Below, piece after piece: positions 6,658 through 14,251 of a stretch of DNA of 15,894 bases. Position 1 is the stretch's first letter. The number at the start of each line of letters is the position of its first letter. The stretch comes from JAAFHS01 sp031396505 (GTDB lineage Bacteria > Pseudomonadota > Alphaproteobacteria > Rhodobacterales > Rhodobacteraceae). Below the pieces are notes generated by a model. The model did not search any database and was not told the origin of the DNA. It saw only the letters and a program-made list of their open reading frames with translations. The DNA lies in NCBI GenBank assembly GCA_031396505.1, contig JANNKX010000102.1, positions 1 to 15,894 on the forward strand, written 5' to 3'. Made by a program: the position numbers and the translations under genes.

Positions 6658-7236
6658 CTAAACCGCCCGGATCATCGATGTTGATCGGGCAAATCCGAAC
6701 ACATGACGCAGCATGCCCATATCGGTCGTGCGCAGCGCCACAAACCCCTCGCGTTCGTACAACGCCCGCGCCCGCGGATTGGTGTCGACCACGTCCAGCC
6801 GTACTGCACCATAGCCCCGCGCTTGCGCCTCAACGCTGATCGCGTCCAGCAGCGCCGTGCCCACGCCCTGCCCCCGCGCGTCCGGGTCCACGCAAAGCCC
6901 GTCCAGCAGGAACCGCTTGTTATCCACCTCGCGCGACAGCAGCCACAGCGCTGCACTGCGCCACAGCGCGCCGATCCCGTAAATCGCCCACAGATCGGCC
7001 CATCCGCCCTCTGCAAACGCCCCCTTTGGCGTCTTGAACCCCACTAGCCCAACCAGCAGCCCGTCGTCCAGTGCCACGATCGCATGGTCATTGCGCAGGA
7101 TGCGCAGCAGCAGCGCGTGCGCGCGCGCATGGGGGCCCATCACACGCCCCAGCTTGCCCCCGAATGCCAGCCAGTACAGCCGGGCAGCGTCGGCGCGCAG
7201 ATGTGCGGGCAGGCCATGCTGGATTGTTACACCCAC
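6658..7236 (-). CDS. GNAT-family N-acetyltransferase
   Basis: The 192-residue product carries the GNAT core that binds acetyl-CoA. Motif A is LDGLCVDPDARGQGVGTALL, with the pyrophosphate loop at 120-126, and the C-terminal motif B is NPRARALYEREGF (about 153-165). The acyl acceptor cannot be read from the sequence. ATG at 7284 is possible, but GTG at 7236 is preferred: it has GGAGG ten bases upstream (7247-7251) and a 10-base overlap with the stop of the mobB-fusion gene, typical of coupling. It is the last gene of the minus-strand cluster, and family-2 copy C begins directly after its stop. A role linked to the Mo-cofactor genes is not implied by its sequence. Confidence 0.85.
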   Translation of the reverse strand: MGVTIQHGLPAHLRADAARLYWLAFGGKLGRVMGPHARAHALLLRILRNDHAIVALDDGLLVGLVGFKTPKGAFAEGGWADLWAIYGIGALWRSAALWLLSREVDNKRFLLDGLCVDPDARGQGVGTALLDAISVEAQARGYGAVRLDVVDTNPRARALYEREGFVALRTTDMGMLRHVFGFARSTSMIRAV

Positions 7237-8612
7237 GTCAGTGCTGCCTCCAGCAGATCGGCATGTCCCGCCCCCAGAATCCACCCCTCTTGGCGCGCAA
7301 TCTCTGGAACGTCGAACAGCGGTGCCAGCCGCCCCGCGCGGGCCAGCGCGAAAAGCGCACGCGCCAGCAGGCGCACCTGCGCTTCATCCTTGATGTCAGC
7401 GGGATCACGGGCGACAGCCGCCCTGATGATCGAAGGATACACTTCTGCAAGCACGAGAGGCGAAGCAATCGATTGATCAAACGGCCAAACACGACAATCG
7501 TGCCGTCGCTGCAAACGATGGATCATGGGCAACCCGGTCAGTGCCTGCGACCCGACCGCGCCTGCACCCATGAGTTGCCACACAGGCTTGGCACCGGTCA
7601 GCAGGTTTTCAATGGCGCGGCGCTCAGACAGGCCAATGGCATTATAATCGACGTCTTTGGTAAACGGCAGAAGCGGGACGTCGTGGGTGGCTGGTCGCCC
7701 CCAGAACGGCCCGCGCTGCGGATGGAAAATGGCATTGATCCGGCCGCCCACATGCAGTCGGTTGGTCGCGTTGCGGTCATTATCCGTGATGGTCTTTGCC
7801 AGCCAGCCCCACACGGCGCGCGGGTTTGTCGACCCCGTCAGCCGTTCGGCAAAGCCGAGGGGATACCCCATCGGAAAGTCAAATCCGGCCAACACCCGCC
7901 GTCCTGCGGCGCGCTCTGCGTCAAATAGATGTACAAGATGGGCTTCAGCCGCCACCCGGGTGCGAAAGTACAGACTCTCGCAGCGCTGAGTCCGGCAAAT
8001 CCCGATCCAGATTGCATCCTTGGAGTCGCGGACAGGCGAAGGGACGGCCTTGGCAGACCAATCCACGATGACAACGGTGTCAAATGCATCAGTCGTGCCC
8101 ACCGATAAAGCCGCTGATCGCCGGATAAGCCCCACCTCGGCCAGCACGAAATCCGCAACTTTGCCTGTATCGTTCAAATCCAGCACAGGCACGGCAACCG
8201 TGACCGCGCTGTCTGTCGCCACCGCCCGCACCGTCGGATCGCCCGGCTGGATCAACGTGCGACCCGCGCCGTCGCGGAACACCTCGATCTTGGCATGGCT
8301 GTGGCGCTTGTAGCCTTCGACCAGCACCAGATCGACCGGGGCAAGCCGGGCCAGAATATCGGCCAGCGCAGGTTCTGCGCCGCGATGTTCGCGCATTAGG
8401 GCAAAGCGGTTGGCCGATGCCAGAACCACTTCGGACGCACCCGCCGCGCGGTGGCGGAAGGTGTCTTTCCCCGGCGCGTCAAGGTCGACATCATGATGCA
8501 CATGTTTGACCGTCGACACGGTAACTCCGCGCGCTGTGATATCGGCGACCAGTCGTTCCATCAGACTGGTTTTGCCCGCGTTCTTCCAGCCGATGATGCC
8601 GAATACCTTCAT
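7227..8612 (-). CDS. mobB: MobB fused to a DUF429-like (RNase H-fold) domain
   Basis: Residues 1 to about 165 are MobB, the GTP-binding partner of MobA in molybdopterin guanine dinucleotide synthesis. They show the P-loop GWKNAGKTSL (8-17), TVKHVHHD (35-41) and VDLVLVEGYKRH (93-104). Residues from about 175 to 461 form a second domain that begins TVVIVDWSAK, continues with LAGFDFPMGYP and later has LAEVYPSII and KDEAQVRLLARAL. The acids D184, D245, E390 and D409 are spaced as in DUF429/RNase H-like folds, so a nuclease-type or metal-binding site is plausible but unproven. A stand-alone MobB is about 170 residues, so this is a real fusion in one open frame. The start overlaps the mobA stop as ATGA (8609-8612). 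Confidence 0.85.
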   Translation of the reverse strand: MKVFGIIGWKNAGKTSLMERLVADITARGVTVSTVKHVHHDVDLDAPGKDTFRHRAAGASEVVLASANRFALMREHRGAEPALADILARLAPVDLVLVEGYKRHSHAKIEVFRDGAGRTLIQPGDPTVRAVATDSAVTVAVPVLDLNDTGKVADFVLAEVGLIRRSAALSVGTTDAFDTVVIVDWSAKAVPSPVRDSKDAIWIGICRTQRCESLYFRTRVAAEAHLVHLFDAERAAGRRVLAGFDFPMGYPLGFAERLTGSTNPRAVWGWLAKTITDNDRNATNRLHVGGRINAIFHPQRGPFWGRPATHDVPLLPFTKDVDYNAIGLSERRAIENLLTGAKPVWQLMGAGAVGSQALTGLPMIHRLQRRHDCRVWPFDQSIASPLVLAEVYPSIIRAAVARDPADIKDEAQVRLLARALFALARAGRLAPLFDVPEIARQEGWILGAGHADLLEAALTWV

Positions 8613-9172
8613 CCCGCCCGTGCCTCTGCCGCCGCCAGGTCGGCGCGCGTGTTGATATTGGCAAATGCGCCGTCATCAGGAAACGTGGCCCGCACCACCC
8701 TGTGCAGATCCAGAAAGTCGCGCACCCTCGGCTTGGCCCCGCTGGCCAGAAACGCGGCAAGCGGCGCACGCAGGGCAACAGGCCACAGGGATGCCGTGGG
8801 GTGATCATGCCCGCCGCTGGTTGCCATCGCGGGCAGCCCCGCCAGTATCAGGCGCGGTACAAGATCGCCGGGGATGAACGGTGTATCAACCGCAATGCTG
8901 ACCACCGCATCGGCATCGCGCGCCCAGTGCAATGCTGCCAGTACCCCCGACAGCGGCCCCATCGGATCAGCATCGCGCAGAACGGGCAGTCCAAACGCAC
9001 CAAACCGCGCCGTATCGCCATTCGCGCTGATGGCCAGTTGTGCGACCTGTGGCTGAAACCGTGCGATGGCCTGCGACAGCAGTGTTCCACGCCCAAAGGG
9101 AAGCAGTGCCTTGTCCGCCCCGCCCATGCGCACGGCTTGTCCGCCCGCAAGGATTACACCCCAAATGCGCAT
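8609..9172 (-). CDS. mobA: Molybdenum cofactor guanylyltransferase
   Basis: MobA transfers GMP from GTP to Mo-molybdopterin, making the MGD cofactor of DMSO-reductase-family enzymes. The 187-residue product has the nucleotidyltransferase signature LAGGQAVRMGGADKALL (9-24; Arg15, Lys21), DADPMGPLSGVLAAL (68-81) and the metal-binding Asp96 in VDTPF. It ends with FANINTRADL, typical of the family. The frame is open further upstream, but ATG at 9172 gives the standard N-terminus and has AAGGA about seven bases before it. It is translationally coupled to the mobB fusion by a 4-base overlap. Confidence 0.95.
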   Translation of the reverse strand: MRIWGVILAGGQAVRMGGADKALLPFGRGTLLSQAIARFQPQVAQLAISANGDTARFGAFGLPVLRDADPMGPLSGVLAALHWARDADAVVSIAVDTPFIPGDLVPRLILAGLPAMATSGGHDHPTASLWPVALRAPLAAFLASGAKPRVRDFLDLHRVVRATFPDDGAFANINTRADLAAAEARAG

Positions 9173-9203
9173 GGCTGTTCCTTTACCACGCCCCGCCTGC
9201 GCG

Positions 9204-9821
9204 TCAGTCCGGCTGCACCGGCGTGGCGGCCTGCACCAACAGGACGCCGTGATTGTCATCGGCGTCTGCGTCGGTAATGACGCGCGTTTCCACACCCGGC
9301 AACTGCGCAAACTGTTCTGACAGTTTCAGCGGATACCACGTGGTACGGAATTGTTCAAACCCCGGCACGCCTTCCAGAATCGTGCTGGTTGACCGCGAGC
9401 ATTGCGCCTGCGGTACCGCACCATAATTGAGCGCGCGTGTCATCACCAACTGCGCCACCTGTGGCGACACATAGACCTTCTGTTCCATCACGCGAAAGGT
9501 TTCGCGGGCGTGGTAGTCGATGTAATAGTTGATCATGCGATCGTTGACGCCAAAGAACACGTCGTTGCGTTCGGGCAATTGTGGATGTTTCCAGCTGCCC
9601 GCGGGGTCGAACATCACACGCTGGCTGCCGTTGATCAGCAGGCCTGTGTGCGCACCGGCCTCTGACCGGTTGCTGATGACCGTATACAGGGTGATGGACG
9701 GCGGCTCATCCGACACGAAGGTCGCCGCGCGCACGGCCTCATCCGGGGCATAAACCGATTTGGCACCACAGGCCGACAGGCCCGCGCAGGCAACCACGGC
9801 AAAAGCGAAACGTGACCACAT
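9204..9821 (-). CDS. Lipoprotein with possible papain-like (permuted NlpC/P60) fold
   Basis: The 205-residue product starts with MWSRFAFAVVACAGLSAC, a lipoprotein signal with lipobox LSAC and lipidation on C18. The family is not recognised with certainty. After a beta-rich start comes GAHTGLLI (H58) and MFDPAGSW (D72), then much later QAQCSRST (C141). A His before a Cys in this setting resembles the permuted NlpC/P60 or DUF4105-like cysteine-hydrolase layout, but this is inference from three residues. ATG at 9821 was chosen because it fits the lipoprotein signal; the frame is open further upstream. The gene lies 7 bases after the cytochrome oxidase subunit IV gene and 31 bases before mobA. 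Confidence 0.7.
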   Translation of the reverse strand: MWSRFAFAVVACAGLSACGAKSVYAPDEAVRAATFVSDEPPSITLYTVISNRSEAGAHTGLLINGSQRVMFDPAGSWKHPQLPERNDVFFGVNDRMINYYIDYHARETFRVMEQKVYVSPQVAQLVMTRALNYGAVPQAQCSRSTSTILEGVPGFEQFRTTWYPLKLSEQFAQLPGVETRVITDADADDNHGVLLVQAATPVQPD

Positions 9822-9828
9822 GCTGCAA

Positions 9829-9969
9829 TCAGCTATTTGACAGGGCAAGAAAGATGATGATCGCAATCGAAATCCCGGCGCCCCAAGCCACCATGCGCAT
9901 GAAACCGTCAAAGGTTTTCTCCTGCGTTTTGATGTCCATGCTGCCGTGTTTGTGCTCGTGATCTGCCAT
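9829..9969 (-). CDS. aa3-type cytochrome c oxidase subunit IV
   Basis: The 46-residue product matches the tiny bacterial aa3 oxidase subunit IV family. It has an acidic/His-rich N-terminus (MADHEHKHGSMDIKTQEKTF), then DGFMRMV and one C-terminal transmembrane helix (AGISIAIIIFLAL). In purified alphaproteobacterial oxidases this single-helix subunit packs at the side of subunits I and III and is dispensable for activity; that is family knowledge. ATG at 9969 has AAGGA seven bases upstream, whereas the longer frame has no such site. It heads the cluster running to the GNAT gene. The catalytic oxidase subunits are not in this window. Confidence 0.9.
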   Translation of the reverse strand: MADHEHKHGSMDIKTQEKTFDGFMRMVAWGAGISIAIIIFLALSNS

Positions 9970-9998
9970 GGGTCGATCCTTGAATGCTGCCGTACCGC

Positions 9999-10027
9999 CC
10001 CATAGCCGATTCATCGCGCGCTGTCAC
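9999..10027 (-). promoter_or_regulatory. Candidate sigma-70-type promoter for the aa3 subunit IV cluster
   Basis: On the minus strand GTGACA (10027-10022, five of six matches to TTGACA) is followed after 17 bases by TATGGG (10004-9999, three of six matches to TATAAT). The -10 box lies 30 bases upstream of the ATG at 9969. The -35 half is good and the -10 half weak. Confidence 0.3.
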
Positions 10028-10071
10028 GGGGGGCAAATGCGCAGAATGTTCACATGACCGCGCGCGAATGC

Positions 10072-10114
10072 GGATCATCTTCAACCTTTTTCAGATTGAA
10101 GATGATCCAAGACA
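10072..10114 (+). repeat. Diverged half-copy of the family-1 repeat (copy E)
   Basis: GGATCATCTTCAA (10072-10084) pairs perfectly with TTGAAGATGATCC (10096-10108) around an 11-base loop. CAGATTGAAG and the flank GATCCAAGACAAG match copy B (GATCCAAGACAGG). The second hairpin and most of the linker are absent. Where copies A and B have GC in both arms, this copy has AT in both arms, so the pairing is kept. It lies between two co-directional genes rather than a convergent pair. Confidence 0.7.
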
Positions 10115-10134
10115 AGAACCACCTGTGGCACGCT

Positions 10135-10518
10135 TTAGGCGCTGCCGTCGCCGGATTCGCCCCCTGCCCAGCCCGCGGTCATGGCAAAGCCGATGCGGCG
10201 TGGCGGGTCTTCGGGCCGTTCTTTGGGCACGGCACGCAGGATAAAGGACAACTGGCTGACGTGCTGGACAAGCTGCGTTTTCAGCCCGCCCTCGTCGCGG
10301 CCATAGAATGTCAGGATATCGGGGTCGACAAAACCCACGCCTTCAATCCGAAGGGTCCCCGCCGCCCCCCCAGCAAAGCCCATCGCCATCTCATGCCGGT
10401 TGTCCAGTTGCGCCTCGAAGTTCTGGATAAAGATCAGCAGCCGCTGATAGGCCTGCCCGGCAGGGCCCATCGGCGCTGTGGGTTTTGCGGGTTTCCTGGG
10501 GGCTTTGATCGGGGTCAT
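10135..10518 (-). CDS. DUF6173 family protein
   Basis: The 127-residue product has a basic, proline-rich leader (MTPIKAPRKPAKPTAPMGP), a helical segment (AYQRLLIFIQNFEAQLD) and a beta-rich core. It ends QLVQHVSQLSFILRAVPKE...RRIGF. That last pattern, LIQHVSQiSfLL..vP.....k.pIGF, is what I recall of the DUF6173 family, which is widespread in Rhodobacteraceae and has no known function. The start ATG at 10518 overlaps the MBL stop as ATGA (10515-10518), so it is probably translated by coupling. No signal peptide is visible, so a cytoplasmic location is likely. Confidence 0.75.
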   Translation of the reverse strand: MTPIKAPRKPAKPTAPMGPAGQAYQRLLIFIQNFEAQLDNRHEMAMGFAGGAAGTLRIEGVGFVDPDILTFYGRDEGGLKTQLVQHVSQLSFILRAVPKERPEDPPRRIGFAMTAGWAGGESGDGSA

Positions 10519-11537
10519 GCGGCCTGCCACAAATGATATCCATCGGCATGAAGGTGACGGTAAACAACCCCGCGCCGCAACAGGCAATTCAGATGCGCCA
10601 CCGCCTCGACAATGCCAAGCCCGTATTCGGCGGGGCGGAGGTCGCGTTTGAACAACGTGGGCATGATGCCATGCGCCGTCTGCGGGGTTGCCAAAACAGA
10701 GGCAAGCCGCGCCAGCGCCTGATGATGGTTTTCGATCATCTGGGTCAGACGCAAAGGCAACCCGGTAAACGGCAGTTTGTGCCCCGGCAGAACCAACTGC
10801 GCGTCATGTGCAAGGGGTTGAAATGCGGCGCATGAGGTCAACCAGTCGGTCAGCGGGTCGGCATCGGGTTCGGTGGGATACACACCGATATTGGCGGAAA
10901 TACCCGGCAGCAACTGATCCGCGCCAAGAATCAGATCGCCCGCCCAGAGCGTGATCTGTTCGGGCGCATGGCCATGGCCGACGCGCACTGTCCAGTCGCG
11001 CCCGCCCGCGTGCAGCACGTCGCCGTCCTGCACCCGGGTGAATCCGGTGGGCATCGGGGCCACGACATCGGCAAAGTTGAAAGGCCGCTCAGCGGCCTTG
11101 GCCGCCAGCGTCGCGCCGGGCATCCCGGCGCGGCGCATGAAGATCAGGGATTCCGCCGATGGCATCTCTTGCACATCGAGCGTCAGCATCCGCGCATAGA
11201 GCCACGCGGTACGCGTGGTCAGCAGCGCGGCCCCGCGCGCCTGAAACCAGCCGGCCATGCCGATGTGATCGGGGTGGTGGTGGCTGACGATCACGCGGGT
11301 CACGGGCGCGCCCCGCAACGGACCATCCAGCAGCGCCTGCCAGATCGCCACAGAGCGGCGGCTGTGCAGGCCGGTGTCAAACAGCGTCCAGCCTTCCGGG
11401 TCACGCAGCGCATAGACATTCACATGGTCCAGCGCCATTGGCAGCGGCAGGCGCATCCACAAGATGCCCTCGGCGACGTGGGTCGCCATACCTTCCGCCG
11501 GGGCCGCATCAAACGGGTGGCGGATGCCTGCGTTCAC
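10515..11537 (-). CDS. Metallo-beta-lactamase-fold hydrolase (LACTB2-like)
   Basis: The 340-residue product carries the metal site of the MBL fold: H86-x-H88-x-D90-H91 in SHHHPDHIG, H190 or H188 in GHGHAPEQ, D201 in WAGDLILG and H253 in LPGHKLP. This is a complete two-metal set. The C-terminal region (about 265-335), with LFKRDL and HLNCLL, resembles the winged-helix tail of LACTB2/glyoxalase-II-like hydrolases. The substrate is unknown; a thioester would fit the acyl-CoA dehydrogenase next door, but that is inference. The start is GTG at 11537, overlapping the preceding stop as GTGA (11534-11537); an internal ATG at residue 17 is the alternative. Confidence 0.9.
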   Translation of the reverse strand: MNAGIRHPFDAAPAEGMATHVAEGILWMRLPLPMALDHVNVYALRDPEGWTLFDTGLHSRRSVAIWQALLDGPLRGAPVTRVIVSHHHPDHIGMAGWFQARGAALLTTRTAWLYARMLTLDVQEMPSAESLIFMRRAGMPGATLAAKAAERPFNFADVVAPMPTGFTRVQDGDVLHAGGRDWTVRVGHGHAPEQITLWAGDLILGADQLLPGISANIGVYPTEPDADPLTDWLTSCAAFQPLAHDAQLVLPGHKLPFTGLPLRLTQMIENHHQALARLASVLATPQTAHGIMPTLFKRDLRPAEYGLGIVEAVAHLNCLLRRGVVYRHLHADGYHLWQAA

Positions 11538-13219
11538 GCGGCAAGGTCCGCGGCCGAGATCGCCGCCAGATCGGACATTCCCGGTTTTGTCTGCGCCAGC
11601 AGGCCCGACAGTTCCGGCAACTGCCGTTTGATCGCCACGCGCGCCAGCGGCAGGCGGGCGGGGTCGGCCATTGCGGCGGCTAGGTGAAAATGCGCGCCAA
11701 GCACCCGCGCAAAGGCCCGCAGATACGGCACGGCCCCGGCAAAACGGTCGTTCAGCGGTTGCGCCAGCAAGGCATCTGTCGCCTCGCGCAGCGCTTCGGC
11801 GGCTTGCCAGACATCATGGGCAAGGTCGGGATGATCCGTGCGCGCATCCTGCGCGCCGGACTGCACTTCGGCCAGCAGGCGGTAGGCGGCATCGCCCTTG
11901 TCCATCATTTTGCGGCCCGTCAGATCCATCGCCTGAATGCCGTTGGTGCCTTCGTAAATCGCGGTGACGCGCACGTCGCGGGCGAATTGCGCCGCGCCGG
12001 TTTCTTCAACAAAGCCCATGCCGCCATGCACCTGAATGCCACCCTGCGCGACGTCGCAGCCGACATCGGTGCCAAACGCCTTGGCGATCGGGGTCAGGAA
12101 TGCGGCACGCGCCTGCCATTCTGCGGACCCGGTGGCGCGCGCCATGTCGATGGCCGTGGCACAAGACAGCGCAATCGCGCGGGCGGCAAACACATCGGCG
12201 CGCATCGTGGCCAGCATCCGGCGCACATCGGCGTGTTCGATGATTGTGGCCCCGCCCTGACGGCGGTCGGATGCGTAATGGACCGCCTGCTGCAAGGCCG
12301 CCTCGGCGATGCCCACGCCCTGCACGCCCACGCCAAGACGGGCGTTATTCATCATGGTGAACATCGCAGCCAAGCCGCTGTGTGCAGCCCCCACCAGCCA
12401 ACCCGTGGCCGCGTCATACTGCATCACGGCCGTGGGCGATCCGTGCAGGCCCAGCTTGTGTTCCAGGCTGACCACGTTCAGCGTGTTGCGCAAACCCGGC
12501 TTGCCATCAGCGTCGGGGATCAGTTTCGGCACCAGAAACAGGCTGATACCTTTGACGCCCGCAGGGGCATCCGGCAGGCGTGCCAGCACGAGGTGGCAGA
12601 TGTTTTCACTGAAATCATCGTCGCCCCAAGTGATATAGATCTTCTGCCCGGTCACAGCATAGGTGCCGTCGCCATTCGGTTCGGCCTTTGACCGGACGGC
12701 GGCCATATCGCTGCCCGCCTGTGGTTCGGTCAGGTTCATGGTGCCCGACCATTCGCCCGAAATCAGTTTTGGCAGATACAGATCCTTGATCGCGTCCGAT
12801 GCGTGATGATCCAGCGCCTCGATCTGGCCTTGGGTCAACATGGGTTTCAGTTGCAGCGACATGCAGGCGGAGGCCATCATTTCATTGACCGCCGAGGCCA
12901 GCGCCATCGGCAGGCCCATGCCGCCATGCGATGCAGGGGCCGCCATGCCGACCCAGCCACCATCGGCAATCGCGCGGAACCCGTCGGCAAAGCCCGGCGA
13001 GGTGCGCACGATGCCATTCTCCAGCCGGGCGGGATGTTTGTCACCGGGCCGCTGCAGTGGGGCAAGGGTTTCTTCGCACAGGCGTGCGGCCTCGGACAGG
13101 ATCGCCTCGACCATGTCGGGGGTGGTTTCGGCGTAAAGATCGGTTTGCGCGACCTGTGCAAAACCGGTCACATGCGACAAAAGCAGGCGAAAGTCGGCAA
13201 GGGGTGCGCGGTAGGGCAT
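11534..13219 (-). CDS. Acyl-CoA dehydrogenase, DmdC-like group
   Basis: This FAD flavoenzyme introduces an alpha,beta double bond into an acyl-CoA and passes electrons to ETF. The 561-residue product starts MPYRAPLADFRLLL, typical of the long acyl-CoA dehydrogenases that include DmdC (3-methylmercaptopropionyl-CoA dehydrogenase). Visible are MNLTEPQAGSD (161-171), GQKIYITWGD (191-200), GLHGSPTAVM (257-266) and IYEGTNGIQAMD (421-432) with the likely catalytic Glu423. It is somewhat shorter than the roughly 590 residues usual for the group, partly through a shortened loop near DRRQGGATIIEHADV. The frame is open another 153 codons upstream, but that part is shadow sequence of the opposite gene. 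ATG at 13219 was chosen; ATG at 13228 is the alternative. Substrate is not determinable here. Confidence 0.93.
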   Translation of the reverse strand: MPYRAPLADFRLLLSHVTGFAQVAQTDLYAETTPDMVEAILSEAARLCEETLAPLQRPGDKHPARLENGIVRTSPGFADGFRAIADGGWVGMAAPASHGGMGLPMALASAVNEMMASACMSLQLKPMLTQGQIEALDHHASDAIKDLYLPKLISGEWSGTMNLTEPQAGSDMAAVRSKAEPNGDGTYAVTGQKIYITWGDDDFSENICHLVLARLPDAPAGVKGISLFLVPKLIPDADGKPGLRNTLNVVSLEHKLGLHGSPTAVMQYDAATGWLVGAAHSGLAAMFTMMNNARLGVGVQGVGIAEAALQQAVHYASDRRQGGATIIEHADVRRMLATMRADVFAARAIALSCATAIDMARATGSAEWQARAAFLTPIAKAFGTDVGCDVAQGGIQVHGGMGFVEETGAAQFARDVRVTAIYEGTNGIQAMDLTGRKMMDKGDAAYRLLAEVQSGAQDARTDHPDLAHDVWQAAEALREATDALLAQPLNDRFAGAVPYLRAFARVLGAHFHLAAAMADPARLPLARVAIKRQLPELSGLLAQTKPGMSDLAAISAADLAA

Positions 13220-13315
13220 GGGATGCATCCTGTTCAGCAATGACTTGGCAAGGCGGAGGTGCCGCGATAGTGACGCTAACTGATGCCTACCAAGGCGCAA
13301 CCCAAACGCGGCGTC

Positions 13316-14251
13316 ATGACCGACATCCTTTTGCCAAATCCCGCCGATCTTGCCCGTGCTGCCACCATTTTGCGCGGTGGCGGGCTGGTCGCGTTTCCGA
13401 CCGAGACGGTTTACGGGCTGGGCGGCGATGCGCGGTCTGATCTGGCGGTGGCGGGGATTTTCGCAGCAAAGGGGCGGCCACGGTTCAATCCGTTGATCGT
13501 GCATGTGCCGGATCTGGCGGCGGCGCAGGCATTTGCGGTGTTCGATGCGCGGGCCTGCGCGCTGGCTGCCGCATTCTGGCCGGGGCCTTTGACGATGGTG
13601 CTGCCAGCGCGGGATGCGGGTTTGTCGGCGCTGGTGACGGCGGACCTGCCGACAGTCGCGATCCGGGTGCCGGCGCATGCCGTGGCGCGCGCGCTGCTGG
13701 CGGCGTTTGGCGGGCCGCTCGCGGCACCGTCGGCCAATCCGTCGGGGGGAGTGTCACCAACGCGCGCGGCGCATGTGACGGACGGGCTGGCGGGGCGGAT
13801 TGCCGCGGTGATCGACGGCGGCGCCTGTGCGGTGGGGGTGGAGTCCACGATCATCGGGCTGGACGGGCCTGCGCGGCTGCTGCGCCCCGGCGGGGTGGGG
13901 GTGGAAGACATTGTGGCGGTGATCGGGCCGCTGGCGGCGGCGGCGGCGGGCAAGGTAACGGCACCGGGGCAGCTTGCGTCGCATTACGCGCCGGGGGCGG
14001 GCGTCCGGTTGGATGTGATGCAGCCTGCGGCGGGTGAGGTTTTTGTGGGGTTCGGGGCGGTGGGCGGTGATTTCAACCTGTCACCGGAAGGCGATCTGAC
14101 CCAGGCGGCGGCGGCGCTGTTTCACACCCTGCGCGCGGCGGATGCACGGGCCGGGCCGGACGGTGTGATCGCCTTTGCGCCGATCCCGGAGACGGGGTTG
14201 GGCCGCGCGATCAATGACCGTTTGCGGCGCGCGGCGGCGCCGCGAGCGTAA
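13316..14251 (+). CDS. L-threonylcarbamoyladenylate synthase, Sua5 type
   Basis: The enzyme makes threonylcarbamoyl-AMP from threonine, bicarbonate and ATP for the t6A37 modification of ANN-decoding tRNAs. The 311-residue product has the full YrdC/TsaC domain: FPTETVYGLG (27-36), KGRPRFNPL (52-60), SANPSGG (139-145) and ESTI (176-179). It also has the Sua5-specific linker and C-terminal domain starting RPGGVGVED and APGQLASHYAP (217-226). Two starts are possible, ATG at 13283 (MPTKAQPKRGV extension) or 13316. Neither has a good ribosome site; the second fits the family better. It is divergent from the acyl-CoA dehydrogenase. Codons are strongly GCG/GGG-ending. Its stop TAA overlaps the first base of the family-2 palindrome. 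Confidence 0.94.
   Translation: MTDILLPNPADLARAATILRGGGLVAFPTETVYGLGGDARSDLAVAGIFAAKGRPRFNPLIVHVPDLAAAQAFAVFDARACALAAAFWPGPLTMVLPARDAGLSALVTADLPTVAIRVPAHAVARALLAAFGGPLAAPSANPSGGVSPTRAAHVTDGLAGRIAAVIDGGACAVGVESTIIGLDGPARLLRPGGVGVEDIVAVIGPLAAAAAGKVTAPGQLASHYAPGAGVRLDVMQPAAGEVFVGFGAVGGDFNLSPEGDLTQAAAALFHTLRAADARAGPDGVIAFAPIPETGLGRAINDRLRRAAAPRA

Noticed and set aside
7237..7284. Upstream ATG of the GNAT frame
   Set aside because: It lies deep in the mobB-fusion gene; GTG at 7236 has GGAGG upstream and a short overlap instead.
13220..13678. 153-codon N-terminal extension of the acyl-CoA dehydrogenase frame
   Set aside because: It runs antisense through the start of the Sua5-type gene and is arginine/proline-rich without any domain; MPYRAP at 13219 is the family start.
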